Shown: positions 18,330-30,363, counted from the stretch's first letter. The stretch: DNA of 64,000 nt from Channallabes apus (GCA_030522415.1 CM060113.1:14553151-14617150), one strand, 5' to 3'. The notes: generated by a model from the sequence alone, not told the origin. A program made the numbers and translations.

Positions 18330-19645
18330 GTGTTTTCTTGTGCCAGTCCCAAGTTTACCCAATTTAGACGGTTGTGGCAGGAAGGGCAACCATCATTTAA
18401 ACATTTACCAAGTCAATCATGTGAATCATTAACAGGCCTTTCATACTGGATCAAATTGTGGCCCTGGTTAACAACGACTACCTCTGGTGCTGTTGACCTA
18501 CAGAGTGCCAGTGGAAATCGGGCTACTGTTGGTCAAAGAATGAGAGGAGGAAGGCATGTTTGTAGGGAGAGAGAGAAGAGAAAAGGCAAGAGTTTAGGAG
18601 TGACAGTAGGGACTTTGAATGTTGGGACTATGATGGGGAAGGCAAGAGAGTTGGTTGACATGATGCAGAGAAAATGGAAGTAGTGAATATTTCTTCCAGA
18701 AGAGGCAAGAACATAGGGTGACATACAGTATACTGTAAAAACAGAGGCAGAAGCACTCAGGAGAACTACAGTACAAGAGATCAGTGACTGCAAAGTATTG
18801 GTAGGGGAGAGTGTAGCCAGACAACACATGATGGTGGTGTGTAAAATGAAGCTCTGGGAAAGAGTGATGGAACCTAGGTTAACGGCAAAGGAGAGCATTT
18901 GTGAGCAGGAATATGGTTTCATGCCTAGAGAGAGTACAACAGTTGCTTTAAGGATGGTGATGAAGATGTACAGAGAATGTAATACAGAAGGGAGTTGCAT
19001 TGTGTCTTTGTAAATTTAGAAAAGTCGTATGACAGGGTGTCGAGAGAGAAGCTGTGGTATTGTATAAGGAAGTCTGGAGTAGCAGAGAAGTATGTTAGAG
19101 CAGTGCAGGACATGTATGAGAGCTGTTGGTGAGATGTGCTGTAGGTGTAACAGAAGTCTGCATCAAGGATCGGCTCGGAGCCCTTTCTTGTTTACTCTGG
19201 TGATGGACAGGATGACAGATGAGGTTAGACAGAAATCTCCATGGACTATGATGTTTGCAGATGACATTATGCTTGTAGCAAGAGGAACAGGAACAGGAAC
19301 AGGTGGAAAAAAATCAAGAGAAATTGATGCTAGCCGCAGCAAGACAGAACACCTGTGTGAATGAGAAGGACCCAAGTGGAACGATGAGGCTACTGGGAGC
19401 AGAAGTACAAAAAGTGCAGGATTTTAAGTACTTATACAGTAGCAACAGGGTGTGGAAAGGAGGTGAAGAAGCTGAGGTTGGAACTGCCAGGCAGGAGGTC
19501 TAGAGGAGATTTATGGATGCAGTGAAAGAGGACATAAAGTTAGTTGATGTGAGAGAAGAGGATGCAGAGGATAGGGTTAGATGGAGGCATATAATTTGCT
19601 GTGGTGACCCCTAAAAGGAAATAGCCGAAAGACAAAGAAACTGTT
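18330..19645 (+). mobile_element. RTE-clade LINE fragment (CFDP2-like endonuclease/reverse transcriptase)
   Basis: On the + strand the order is: a degraded 5' UTR (TTGACCTACAGAGTGCCAGTGG), an endonuclease start (VGTLNVGTMMGKARELVDMM at about 18601-18660), and reverse-transcriptase pieces. The RT pieces include KLWERVMEPRL and YGFMPRESTT (about 18850-18945). The catalytic block SLHQGSARSPFLFTLVMDR...WTMMFADDI follows at about 19159-19271. The element ends with the typical tail GTGGTGACCCCTAAAAGGAAATAGCCGAAAG. Most of the endonuclease and the C-terminal region are deleted or frameshifted, so the copy is dead. A 3'-end fragment that I think belongs to the same family lies at 43640-43815. Confidence 0.85.
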
Positions 19646-20065
19646 GGGCCCCCAAGCGGCAAAGTGCTCGCCCTATCATTCGGATATTGCTAGTGTGATT
19701 CCCGGGTGATGCTGTTAGCTCTCACAGCCGAGGGCCTAGAGAGAGATGGGATGGGGGCACTTAGTGCTCTTACATTAATAAAGGGTCTACAGCCAATTTT
19801 GGGGGTCTGTGAGCTCACGCAAACGGAAGGAGTGGATAGCGCTGTGCTCCGAGTGTGTTACGGCCCAACGGGGACTGAGTGTGAGCAGTTCGAAAAGATG
19901 CAGTTGGCTGGCATTACCTGGTTCAGAGGAAACACATGATAGTCTCCGGCCCTCCCTGACCGACTCATAGTAGTAGCCTTAATGTGGGAGCCTGGTATTG
20001 ACAGAGGAATTGGACAGGACTAAATTAGGGAACCCCCCCCCCCCCCTCCCAAAAAAAAAAGAAAG
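19645..20065 (+). mobile_element. SINE-like repeat, family 2, copy 1
   Basis: The head reads CAAAGTGCTCGCCCTATCAT followed by a B-box-like GATTCCCGGGTGATG. The body (CACAGCCGAGGGCCTAGAGAG, CAGCCAATTTTGGGGGTCTGTGAGC) and the tail GGACTAAATTAGGG plus poly-C/poly-A follow. It abuts the RTE tail directly. The copies at 24845 (reverse) and 26407 confirm a dispersed family. Confidence 0.7.
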
Positions 20066-20167
20066 TGTTGCAAAAGAAAAATAATCAATAACACTATTGT
20101 CAGATACAGTATGCACCTCAGACCAATCAAAATCAATAATTCCACAACATGGTCATATATATACAGT

Positions 20168-20350
20168 ACTTTGGTTTAGTGGTTAGCACTGTGGCCTTGC
20201 ACCTCCAGGGTTCTGGTTTGATTCCCACCTTGGGATCTGTGTGCATAGAGTTTCATGTTTTCCATGTGCTTGGTGGGTTTCCTTCAGGTACTCCAGTTTC
20301 CTCCCGCAGTCCAAAGACATGCAGATTAGTCTAACTGCGCATAGTGTGTG
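20168..20350 (+). mobile_element. truncated SINE, family 1
   Basis: It matches the head and mid-body of the 13889 copy (TTTAGTGGTTAGCACTG, CTTGGTGGGTTTCC, CCGCAGTCCAAAGACATGCA) and stops before the GATGGATTGGCACCCTG-type portion. The copy is diverged. Confidence 0.75.
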
Positions 20351-20554
20351 CAGGTTAATTGAGGTCCTACAGTACCACTGGCATAAAATGAGAATAAATG
20401 CAGTGGTAATCACCACTGGCTGCCACAGTCCCTACAGAGATACTGTATATACATTTCAGTCTGGTGGATACTGAAGATGCTTGCACAAAGGAAGAGACAC
20501 AAAAATTATTCCATCTAAGGAAGGTCATGAGAGAATAAAAGCTAAAACATCTTT

Positions 20555-20990
20555 AAACCAAGTTTTCTGACCCCTTCAGATTTTACACACTTTGTTGTAT
20601 AAAAGATTTAATTTAAAAAAGGATAAAACTTACTTAAACATTTCGCTATCAATCTATCCCCAATTATCCATAATGCTAAAGCAAAACCAATTTTTAAAAG
20701 TGTTTAAAACATTAATGTAAAAAGTGAATTGTATAATTTAGACCATCAAGAATTTAGAGCCATAAGTAAAGTGCTGTAGTTTTTGAGCCCAGGTGCATCC
20801 TGTTTGCTTTAATTATCTTGAGATGTCTTGAGATGTCCCTAGACCTTATTTGAGGTCCACAAGTGGCAAATTCAATTATGGATGATTTAGAAAGGCACAC
20901 ACATAAATGTGAGACAAAACAAACCAGGGATTCACAGTAGAACAGCAATCAAATTGGGCAAAGAAATAGACCTGGGCAAGGGCATAAAGG
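20555..20990. mobile_element. Tc1-like transposon relic with large internal deletion
   Basis: It begins with a CTGACCCCTTCAGATTTTAC-type terminus, then a CAAAGCAAAACCAATTTTT-type subterminal block. It then jumps to sequence typical of the opposite end of the same fish Tc1 family (CAGGTGCATCCTGTTT, ATCTTGAGATGTC, TAGAAAGGCACACAC). No coding region remains. Confidence 0.6.
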
Positions 20991-21032
20991 CGTAGCTGAA
21001 GCATTATATTATACCCATCAGCACAGCGGGCC

Positions 21033-21340
21033 CTCACTCAATCATTTGCTATGCTGCTTTTTTTGGTACAGGGTTGTTGGAGGCCTGGAGCCATTCCTAG
21101 CAAGCTTGAGGCACAAGGCAGGATACATCCTGGACAAGGTGCCAGTCCATCACAGGGCATACAAGCAAACACACTCACTCACACACTATGGGAAACATTA
21201 AATTAGCCTAATCTGCATGTCTTTAGACTGTGAAAAGAAACCTAAGTAAACCAACCAAGCATGGGGAGAACATGCAAGCTTCATGCATACAGGTTTGAGG
21301 TGGGAATCAACCCCTCGACCCTGTGAACCACAGCAGGCCC
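21033..21340 (-). mobile_element. SINE family 1, reverse, diverged copy
   Basis: Reverse-strand body segments are readable (GGAGGCCTGGAGCCATTCC, CATCACAGGGCATACAAGC, TTAGCCTAATCTGCATGTC). The tRNA-like head is degraded around 21310-21340. Confidence 0.7.
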
Positions 21341-21802
21341 TATTCTATAAAAAAATTGTATCATTGACTCTTCCTAGTGCTAGTCATCCATCTAAACCCA
21401 AGAACTGGGCAAAAAGTAGTGGTGTAAACTACTTTATCCGTAGTGGGTATATTGTGATGTTTCCCTCATGGCCTTGATCAAATCCACCCTAGTAGTAACA
21501 ACTCATAACCAGTAGGGTCTCAAAAACATAAAGGACATAAATCTGAGAGCATTCTGACAGGTTGTATGTGTGTTGTCAACCTACACATGAATGTATCAGT
21601 CAGAGTGCTATCTTGGGAAATTTAAACATTTTGGACTGAGTTACTCTAGTTTTAGTGGTCACCATTATGCTGTTACCTGGCTGGATAAGACTGCTTTGAC
21701 AGTAAATGGAGAGCTTCATACTGTACGTGGGTTTTTATCTAAATCATGGTGTGAATGAGAGATAAATATTACAAAGAGAAAAGGAGAAGAATTATAAATT
21801 AC

Positions 21803-22320
21803 CAGTGGTGTCAAAAGTATTCACATTCATTACTTGAGTAGAAGTATAGATACTAGGGTTCAAAAATACTTCTTTAGAAGTTGAAGTATCAACCCAAGCT
21901 TTTTACTTAAGTAAAAGTTTAAAAGTTCTGGTTTCAAAACTACTTAAAGTATAAAAGTAAAAGTACCGTGAGGGGCGAAAAAAGCATTAAGGTCTCGCTT
22001 TCTGATCATGCGACGGGGGGGGGTTGCGTGGTGGTGGTTGTGCGCGTTCTCTTCATGCGACCGGGGTGGGGGGGGGGGGGGGTCGGTTGTGCGCGTTCTT
22101 ATCATGCGACCGGGGGGTTGCACGTTCTGATCATAAAAATAGAGTAACGAGGCTATTTTTAAAATGTAAGGAGTAGAAAGTACAGATAATTGCTTAAAAA
22201 TGTAAGGAGTAGAAGTAAAAAGTCGGCTGAAAAATAATTACTCCAGTAAAGTATAGATACCCAAAATTTCTACTTAAGTAAGGTAACGAAGTATTTGTAC
22301 TTCGTTACTTGACACCTCTG
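21803..22320. mobile_element. hAT-type MITE with 8-bp target duplication
   Basis: The ends are CAGTGGTGTCAAAAGTA (left) and the reverse complement CAGAGGTGTCAAGTAACG (right). Flanks TAAATTAC (21795-21802) and AAAATTAC (22321-22328) match at 7 of 8 bases, the hAT signature. Subterminal TACTTGAGTAGAAGTATAGATAC and its inverted counterpart are present. There is no transposase. The centre (about 21990-22130) holds imperfect tandem units with long G tracts. Confidence 0.8.
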
Positions 22321-22708
22321 AAAATTACTTATCTCTTGCTGAAAGACGAGTACGCATAAGAAACAGAACTCAATAAATAAAGGCGGAACAAGTACTTAAA
22401 TATCAAATTATGCATACTGGTATCACATTTGCATTTCAGCCCACACACTAACAGTGTTGTCTAATTTGTTTCATGTTCAAGTGTGCTACGATACATTTGA
22501 CTTTGTAAATGAAAAACGTAACTAGTGTTGAGCCGGAGAAATGACAGTTCAACAGTTTGTTGGTGACCTGATATCAGTTACTTCACATGACAGCAAAGGC
22601 ACAGACCGTTCTCTTGCCCTGGCGTACACACAGAGTATGCACAGGGAAAATGAATGAAGATGCCTTTTATTGCAGTTATACTATCCCTGGGCAAGATCAA
22701 CTTCCTAA

Positions 22709-22900
22709 GGGTAGCTCAGTGGTTTGGCACACATGGCATTGGACTATGGTTCAGAAGGTCCCATGTTCAAACCCTGCAACCACCAAGTTGCCACTGTTGG
22801 GCCCTTGAGCAAGGCCCTTAACCCTCATCTGCTCAGATGTACAGTATAATGGGATAATGGAATTTGTTCTGGATAAGAGTGTCTGCCAAATGCCTAAATC
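22709..22900 (+). mobile_element. tRNA-derived SINE, V-SINE-like tail
   Basis: The tRNA-like head GGGTAGCTCAGTGG is followed by a B-box-like GTTCAAACC. The body CCACTGTTGGGCCCTTGAGC and the CTGGATAAGAGTGTCTGCCAAATG tail are typical of fish SINEs that share a 3' tail with L2-clade LINEs. The head is tRNA-like but this is not a functional tRNA gene. Confidence 0.8.
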
Positions 22901-23019
22901 TGAGGACACAAAACTGTGTGTACTGTATATTTTTGCATAATAAATTGCGTGTAAGGAAATCCTGGAGTTTTTTTTTTAAATGGTTATAAAGTGTATATCT
23001 GCATATCACATACTGTACA

Positions 23020-23430
23020 CTACACAACTGCCAAGAAGCGTCTCAGTCAAAAAGATGACCAAGAACCCAAGGGCGACTCGAACAGAGCTTTAAAGGAGAT
23101 GAAAAACCCTGATGGAGAAACATATTAGAAACATTCCAAATCAGGCATTTGTGTTAGAGTGGCTAGCTCACAAACCTTTCCTGAGAAAGATGCACATGGC
23201 AGGCACTTAAAGGACTTTGAGAGCAGGATAAAAAAAAAAAACAGGTATTACCCCTCAGATAATCCCATCCCTACTGCGAAAGGTGGAGTTGGCAAGATCA
23301 TGCTCTGGAGGTGCATCCCAGTAGCAGGGGCCAAGAGACTGGTCAGAATGATGAAAAGGATGAATGGAGCCTTAAGGCTTCAAGAACATCTTCAAGCACG
23401 CCGCCAACAGTCACTTAGACAAATGTAAAA
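23020..23430 (+). mobile_element. decayed Tc1/mariner fragment
   Basis: Broken transposase text is readable. For example, AAAGGTGGAGTTGGCAAGATCATGC at about 23279 reads KGGVGKIMLW, a decayed form of the family's GGGSIMLWGC block. No intact frame or clear termini. Confidence 0.5.
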
Positions 23431-24359
23431 CTTTTTTATGGCTGCTGTGGCTGAAAATGTGGTGTCTTAGAGTTAAAGGTTATAGCATCTACACACAGCT
23501 GTCTTACTGAAAGGTGATTAAATAACATTTTTAAAAACCTGCTTGCGAGATGCACGGTTGAGCTTTGATTATCCAGCTTTTGGTGATTAAGGCATGTTTG
23601 CTTAATCATTACTGATTACTTGTGAAGGTTTGGATTTCATTTGAAGGCTTTGACTCATTCATCTTGCATTTGCTTTTAGCAAAATAGTTGAATACAATTA
23701 GTCATTTCTCATCTCCCAAGATGAGGGTTCGTGTCTGCGAAAAAATCACACACGTTTGCACTGCAGGCACATCAGCAAGAGTAACATCAGCACCTGTGTC
23801 TGGGATAACCATGCACCCAGATTTGATTGCACGGTCATTAGATAATGCCTGATAACCAAATGCTTTAGCAATGCTTTTTCTTTACCAAATTGCCCATTTG
23901 TAATTGCAATCTAAGTGGCAGTCTGAGAACACTGGATCAAATGTTTGTGGTTTAATTATTATTTTATGAAGAAAGGTAAGTTTTGTTCAACTACAGTAGG
24001 CTTCCCAAACATATGTAAAAACCTATCAACATGTCCTCGAACTTTTTTTTCCACCATTTTTTCCCTACACCTGCCAATCTCTATTCTCCCTTTTCACACT
24101 GTATACAAAAGCTACCTTTTAAAAGTACCAGTCAAGGCTTTCGTATCATGATATTATTACATGGTATTGGATTGAAGATAAAAAGTGTTACCACCCATGC
24201 CCGCATTTCACCTCTACTTATGTGAGCAGCCAGACGTGTTTGTCAGCTGAGAGTACTGAATAAACTGAAGCATGTGGAGCTAGATTCCGTAATGCATCAT
24301 AGTAACAGTTGAAACTAAAATGGAATAAACTGTAAAATGACAAACAGGAATTCAAAGTT

Positions 24360-24785
24360 CAGACGATACTGACAATAAGTCAACATTGGCCCACAGTATG
24401 CCCTCCTTACATGTTCAGCAAGTCCAACTGCAGCCAAACATTGCTGAATAGTCTGAAGACCTACCATGTATAAGATCATCGGTATGATTTCTCAAATGAC
24501 ACCTTCAAATTAATCTGTCTTGCCTTCCAGACCTACGGTAATCAGTAGTTGACTGAGTTGTTTGGAATCTGTTCCATAGCCTGGAAATGGTATTCCTGGC
24601 AACTTCAAACCTGCTGGCAATGTCTGCTTGTGTGGCACCAAACTGAAGCATTCTGATGGCCCTGTTGATGCTAGCATTGTCTAAACCGGCCATGATACCG
24701 TGAAGAAAAAATGCACAGATCAAAATGTTTTCATTAGTTTTCTTATCGAGACATATGTGGACATAATCACATGGCAAATTTTGTG
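24360..24785 (-). mobile_element. Tc1-like transposase N-terminal fragment
   Basis: On the minus strand 24777 to 24505 encodes a 90-residue open frame. It contains a paired-type helix-turn-helix as in Tc1 transposases (IRMLQFGATQADIASRF, then VARNTISRLWNRF, then RRSGRQDRLI). Stops follow, and the DDE catalytic domain is missing. A family-2 SINE lies just upstream in transcriptional orientation (24845-25278). Confidence 0.8.
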
Positions 24786-24844
24786 AACATGCACGGCACC
24801 CCTTATGAAGGAGAGAGTTAGGTTATCCACATTTAAAAAATTTT

Positions 24845-25278
24845 TTTTAATAAATTTAGTCCTGTCCAATTCTTTTTCCCCGATTTTCTCCCCAATCTAG
24901 TCGTGTCCAATTCCCTCCCGTCACTAGGGGGCTCCCACATTAAGGCTACTACGACCACTCAGCTGGGAGGGCCGAAGACTATCATGCGTTTCCTCCGAAC
25001 CATGTGACGCCAGCCGACCGCATCTTTTCGAACTGCTCGCTCACGCACAGTTGGGGGCAGCGTAACACACTCGAGGCCAGCGCTATCCGCTCCCTCCGCG
25101 TGTGCGAGCTCGCAGAATGGCCTAGAGCCATGCAATTAATGTGGGAGCACTAATACCTCTCATCCTTCCCCGCTAAGAGAGCTCAGCCAATCAGCTCTCT
25201 CGAGGCCTCCGGCTGTGAGAGGAAAACAGCATCCCCGGATGATAGGGCAAGCACTTTACCACTGCGCCACTCGGAGGC
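24845..25278 (-). mobile_element. SINE-like repeat, family 2, reverse copy
   Basis: This is the best-preserved copy of the family. On the minus strand it starts GCCTCCGAGTGGCGCAGTGG with TAAAGTGCTTGCCCTATC, then GGGATGCTGTTTTCCTCTC and a GAGCTCTC-rich stretch. It ends TTGGACACGACTAGATTGGG with an A-rich tail. The GTGGCGCAGTGG head looks tRNA-derived. Confidence 0.8.
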
Positions 25279-25429
25279 AGGTTATCCACATTAAAGTAAA
25301 GTTCCACTAAGCACAATGGTAATTCTACCTGACTTGTGCTTTTATTGTAACAAGGCAAATGATTCATAATTGGAATGTCTCCTGGACCTAATCCTAAAGA
25401 ACTGCAAATTCCAAGACTTTATTGTAAGG

Positions 25430-25815
25430 TCTAACCACTTTGACATGGTCTGGAACTGTCCAAACTGTTCATACAAAGAAAAAGACTCCTGAGGGGATGG
25501 TTTTGGCCAGAGGTTTGTTTGGAGGAGTAAAGGTGAGGAATTCAACCCCAAGAACACTGTACCGAGTGTTAAATCACATTTTCGGGTGTGGACGGCTTAT
25601 CCTGACCTTCAGATTCCCCAGAGGTGTCTGATTACACATCTGTGGGATGTGCTGGGCAAATAAGTCTGATCCATGGTGGGCTCATAAAGTTCTGCTAATG
25701 TGTTGGTGCCAGACACAACTGCACACTTTTAGAAATCTTTTAGGATCAATGATGTGAAGGGCCAAAGCTGTTTGAGTGGCACAAGGAGGTGTTAAGGTCA
25801 TGGCTGATCAGAGTC
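25430..25815 (+). mobile_element. Tc1-like 3' transposase relic
   Basis: Readable C-terminal debris includes WDVLGK (25649), a LVPDTTAHF-like stretch (about 25705-25735), and a terminal GCTGATCAG. Frames are broken. The relic at 52250-52700 carries a very similar end and probably belongs to the same family. Confidence 0.55.
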
Positions 25816-25925
25816 AGTAGTCGGTTAAAATCGTTTGTAAAAATGCAACCTAGTTGTAAATGTGATACTGAGAACAAATATAACTTTCTACCATATATTT
25901 ACTACATATATTCCATTATTTTCTC

Positions 25926-26251
25926 TCACTCACTCATCGTCTATACCACTTTATCCTCTGATCAGGGTAACGAGGGTATGGATCCTATCCCAGGAGACTT
26001 ACCGCATGAGGCGGGGTACACCCTGGATGGGGTGCCAATCCAACACAGGACACATACACACACATGCTCATTCACACACTAGGGGCAATTTTGGGAATGC
26101 CAATTAGCCTAATCTGCATGTCTTTGGACTGTGCAAGGAAACCAGAGTACCCGGAAGAAACCCACCAAGCATGGGGAGAACATGCAAACTCCACAGACCA
26201 GAGACAGGAATCTATCCTGAACCCTGGAGGTGCAAGGTGACAGTGCTAAGT
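25926..26251 (-). mobile_element. SINE family 1, reverse copy
   Basis: The reverse-complement body is clear (CATCGTCTATACCACTTTATCC tail end, CCCAGGAGACTTACCGC, GCCAATTAGCCTAATCTGC). It ends in the degraded head TGGAGGTGCAAGGTGACAG. Confidence 0.8.
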
Positions 26252-26406
26252 ATATACTGTAAGCCCTATTGTTTTATATTCTGCTAAAACCCTATTCTGC
26301 AACCCCTGGTAAGTAAAATAAATGAATAGAATCACACTTCACCACCAAATATAAGACAAACATTTTAATTTAATAGCTGAACACTGTAGCTTTGTGAAAC
26401 AAACAT

Positions 26407-26810
26407 GAAACTCGCCCTATCATCCAGAGATGGCTGGGTCGATTCCAGGGTGATGCTGTAACCTCTCGCAGCCTGAGGTCTAGAGAGAGCTGATTGTCCG
26501 AGCTCTCTCAGGGGGGAGGGATGAGAGGTGCTTAGTGCTCCCACATTAGTCACGGCTCTACAGCCAATCAGGGGCGTCTGTGAGCTCACGCATGTGGAAG
26601 GAGCGGATAGCGCTGTCCTCTGAGTGCGTTACGCCACCCCGAACGGTGCGTACGTGAGTGAGCAGTTTGAAAAAATGCGGTCGGTTGGCATCACTTGGTT
26701 TGGAGGAAACACGTCATAGTCTTCGGCCCTCCCGACTGAGTGGTAGTTGTAGCCTAAATGTGGGAGCCCCCTAGTGACGGGGAAGAATGAAAAAAATCCC
26801 CCCCCCCCCC
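26407..26810 (+). mobile_element. SINE-like repeat, family 2, 5'-truncated copy
   Basis: It starts within the head (AAACTCGCCCTATCATCC) and runs through GATTCCAGGGTGATG, CAGCCAATCAGGGGCG and CCCTCCCGACTGAGTGG. The end is CCCCTAGTGACGGGGAAG plus a C run of about 13 and an A-rich tail. Confidence 0.8.
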
Positions 26811-26899
26811 CAAATAAATTATTAATTGCATATTTTTTTTCAAAATTTAGTGAAGAAAAAAAGTTATAACTTAATGTTGTGTCACTTTGGGCTTTGCAT

Positions 26900-27850
26900 T
26901 TAAAAAATAAAACTGCAGATTAGTCTACAGGTAAAAGATTGCACTTGCAGATCTTAACAAGTTCTTGGTCCTGGATAATAGAAAAACATACTGTACTCCC
27001 AACCGCATAATTATCATTTAAAACAATTGAGAGGATTATAACAGTCCTTCAAGAAGGACACCTACAGTACAAAGAAGAAAACAAGGTTACATTTGGGGTG
27101 AAGAGAAGCAATCATGGAATGTGGCTGATTGGATCAAAGTGACATTCAGCAATGAATCATGAATCTGCTTTGGCAGAAGGACTCGAAGCTGGAACTTCTG
27201 TCCATGTCTCACTAATGAAACTTTAAGATGAATGCCTGACAAAAACAATAACATTTCCACACTCATTTATGATATGGGGTTACATGTCAAGTAAAGAACC
27301 AGGGGAGATGGCAATCATTATCTCAGCAGTTAATACACACTGAAACTTTAGACATTCTTGTCACTCCATTGATAGACGATAACACTGGCAAAAAAATTAA
27401 AAATTCCGAAAGGTCAAATTATTGTCTAGCAAAGAAAACAACTAAGGATATTTTAAGTTACTGGAACTGGGTTAAGAATCATTCAACACATTATCAAAAC
27501 CACTGAAGGATTGTGCTGAACTGCCAACTTCGTGGTAGAAATGTGGTTGAAAAACTATCATGAATGGAGATTATTTAAACACTGTAAAGTGAAGTAAAGC
27601 TGGTAAAAAGTTAGCAGTGAAAGTGAGAGCATTTCCATACACACACAGTGTGATAAGACCTTATAGGATTGGGACTAAACAGTTGTGTGGCCATAAGAAA
27701 ACCACGTTAGTGAGACTAATCAGGATACTAATCAAGGCTTAAATTTGCATGAAGATTAGACATGGTCAAGCCTTTCTATGCAGTATTATGACCTGGGGTT
27801 GTTTCAGTTGTTTTCTGATGGAGAATATGATTCATAAGCTACTTAAGTAC
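26900..27850 (+). mobile_element. Tc1/mariner debris
   Basis: Broken transposase text is visible: WIKVTFSNES at about 27132-27165, reminiscent of the family's WKKVLWSDES, and ACTCATTTATGATATGGGG near 27262, matching the SVMVWG position. A second diverged block follows from 27470 on. No intact frame and no unambiguous ends. Confidence 0.45.
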
Positions 27851-28864
27851 TAATGATTGTTGCTGTGTTCGATAATTTTTACCTCAACATTGAATAATTC
27901 CATAATAGTTTCCTTTACTTGAAAGAAAAATTGAAAAGTAATAATAATTAAAATTTTTGGTTTGAGGTATGCATTAAAACAACCATTAAATATTTCTATT
28001 TTATGTCTGTGATTTGTTTATTTGCTTTGGCGTATAAGATCTTTGTAAATATTCTCTATACAGTATGTAGGCATTTCACATTTCTTCTGCAGGAGTTGTA
28101 TTAATACCTGCCTTCTTCATGAAAAACAGGTAGACATGCAAATCAGTCTGGGACGTTATATCGGGCCTTATCACAACTCCACCCTGAAAAGAGTTGGAAA
28201 CACTAGTTTTCAGATTAACTTCTTGAAACTGAGAAAACAAAATGCTAAAACAGCCTTGGACTGAAGAAAATACAAGCTTTGTTTGTGACTCGATAGATTT
28301 ATGTTGTTTACGCTTCAGTACAGGACCGAGGAGATAAGCGCAATGCGACTGTCATCACGTCACTTAAATGTCACACTTCCCAACAGGAGATGGATGAACT
28401 GCTTTGATATCTATGACTTATTTTATAAATTTATTGCTTAAAAGGAGCAAGAGTCATCACCACAATCTGGCAAGAAAAGACGAGGTGCTTTGTCATCGTA
28501 GCATTGACTAGTGTGTTTTTCCTATCAGGCATGAGGAGAACGACCAAAGAATAAATCTAATGTGACACATTTTCTCCAAATAAAACCGTTTTACTAGAAT
28601 AACTTGCAGCACTTGCAGTATATATAGTATACTGTATATGAAACATGTTAGGGACAAGCTTAGTGCATCATAACTCGACCCAATTCGATCCATAACTACC
28701 GTCCGTTATTAGATTAAATAACCAGGTTTGGTACAGTAAATTTAATGCTACTGTAGTAGGAAGTAAAAAGCTTTATGCAAAGTGGCTTATCGTGAACAGG
28801 TTTTGTCCCCATGGCAGCACTTAAGTTCTCTTTTCTAAGTTGAAATGTAATACAGTACTTCAGA

Positions 28865-29700
28865 TTATACAGGGTGCTTGAAAAGAAACCAGGCATTAAA
28901 AATAAAGTAATAAAGCCCATAATTATAATGCAAATTTATTGAAACAATTTGTACATGTACATATACAGTAGTATTGCATATGAATATGTAAGAAAATCTT
29001 AAAATGTCAACATAAGCACAAGTGGCACCAACCAGGTTCCATCATCTGAAGGAATTGTTTGGAATATTGCTAGGATCCTATTGCTATGAGGCTTTGTCCT
29101 GTACACCTCCTCCTTTGCATAGACCCACAGGAAAAAAATAAAATAATAATCACACAATGGACTTCTTGGAGGCCATTCATAAGGTCCGTGTCATTCCAGC
29201 CGACATCCTGGAGAATGCTGTGTAAGAGCAAAACGGGGCGGTGAAACCCAACCCTGCTTGAACCTCCACAACTTTATCCCTGACCTCTCTGGTGTGTTCC
29301 TTGGGCTTCATGATGCTGTTTGTTCACTAATGTTCTCTAACAAACCTCTGAGGGATTCACAGAGAAGCTGTATTAATACTGAGATCATATTACACACAGG
29401 AGAACTCTATTTATTAATTAGTTAACTTCTGAAGAAAAATGGTTTCACTGCATTGTAAAGGGAGCTGAATATAAATCCACACTTTTCAGATTTGAATTTT
29501 CCAAAAAAAAAAAAATTAAAATCATTTACCATTTTCCTTCTACATTCCTGTCACTTTGTGTTGGTCTATCACATAAAATATATTTACGTTTGTGGTTGTA
29601 ATGTGATAAAATATGAAAAAGGTCAAGGGGTACCCTTTTTGCAATGCATTTTACATGTCTAACATAAGCAAAATACAGTCTATGTATTTCACATGATTGA
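28865..29700. mobile_element. two adjoining DNA-transposon relics
   Basis: 28865 onward starts TACAGGGTGCTTGAAAAG and decays into a short body. From about 29160 there is a Tc1-like block whose right end (TTTGTGTTGGTCTATCACAT at 29556, TGGTTGTAATGTGATAAAATATG, GGTCAAGGGGTACC) is a common fish Tc1 terminus. Neither part retains coding capacity. Confidence 0.5.
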
Positions 29701-29770
29701 TAGTACTTCACACTATCTACTATTTCATGGACACCATGTCTTCATTCCAAAAAAGAGAAGGGAGAAGGGC

Positions 29771-29812
<42 letters not shown>
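29771..29812. repeat. (AT)n microsatellite
   Basis: Alternating AT run of about 40 bases; no other function is evident. Confidence 0.95.
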
Positions 29813-29814
<2 letters not shown>

Positions 29815-30008
29815 CACATTGACACATACAGTATATAATTACTAAGGTGATAATAGTGAAGCAAATCCTGTTACAGTAGATACACAAACTAGGATGCTCA
29901 TTTGGATTCATTTTCCCAACCGACAACTGCTGTTCATTATCCGAACATTAACCGTTAACTGATCAGATTTTTTTTAGATTTATTTTTTACTTAAATAAAT
30001 TAAGATTA

Positions 30009-30363
30009 GGCGGCACGGTGGTGTAGTGGTTAGCACTGTTGCCTTGCATCTCCAGGGTCTGGGTTCGATTCCCCGGCCAGGCTCGATTCCCGTCTCTGTG
30101 TCCATGGAGTTTGCATGTTCTCCCCGTGCTTGGTGGGTTTCCTCCCACAGTCCAAAGATATGCAGGTTAGGCTAATTGGCGTTCCCAAATTGACCGTAGT
30201 GTGTGAATGAGTGTGTGAATGTACGTACATGTGTGTGCCCTGCGATGGATTGGCACCCTGTCCAGGGTGTACCCCGCCTTGTGCCCTAAGCCTCCTGGGA
30301 TAGGCTCCAGGCCCCCCGCGACCCTGTGTATAAGGATAAAGCGGTATAGAAGATGAATGAATG
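30009..30363 (+). mobile_element. tRNA-derived SINE, family 1, young full-length copy
   Basis: Complete element starting GGCGGCACGGTGGTGTAGTGG, with B box GGGTTCGATTCC and body, ending AGCGGTATAGAAGATGAATG. The 12-base target duplication AAATTAAGATTA occurs before (29997-30008) and after (30364-30375) without mismatch. This is the cleanest reference copy of the family in the window. Confidence 0.92.

Noticed and set aside
18533..19503. Cluster of short frames as a host gene with FADD motif
   Set aside because: They are fragments of an RTE-type LINE endonuclease and reverse transcriptase, with frameshifts and the typical LINE tail.
22709..22782. Possible tRNA gene from GGGTAGCTCAGTGG and GTTCAAACC boxes
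   Set aside because: Arms do not close into a cloverleaf, and the body continues into a standard SINE sequence and tail.
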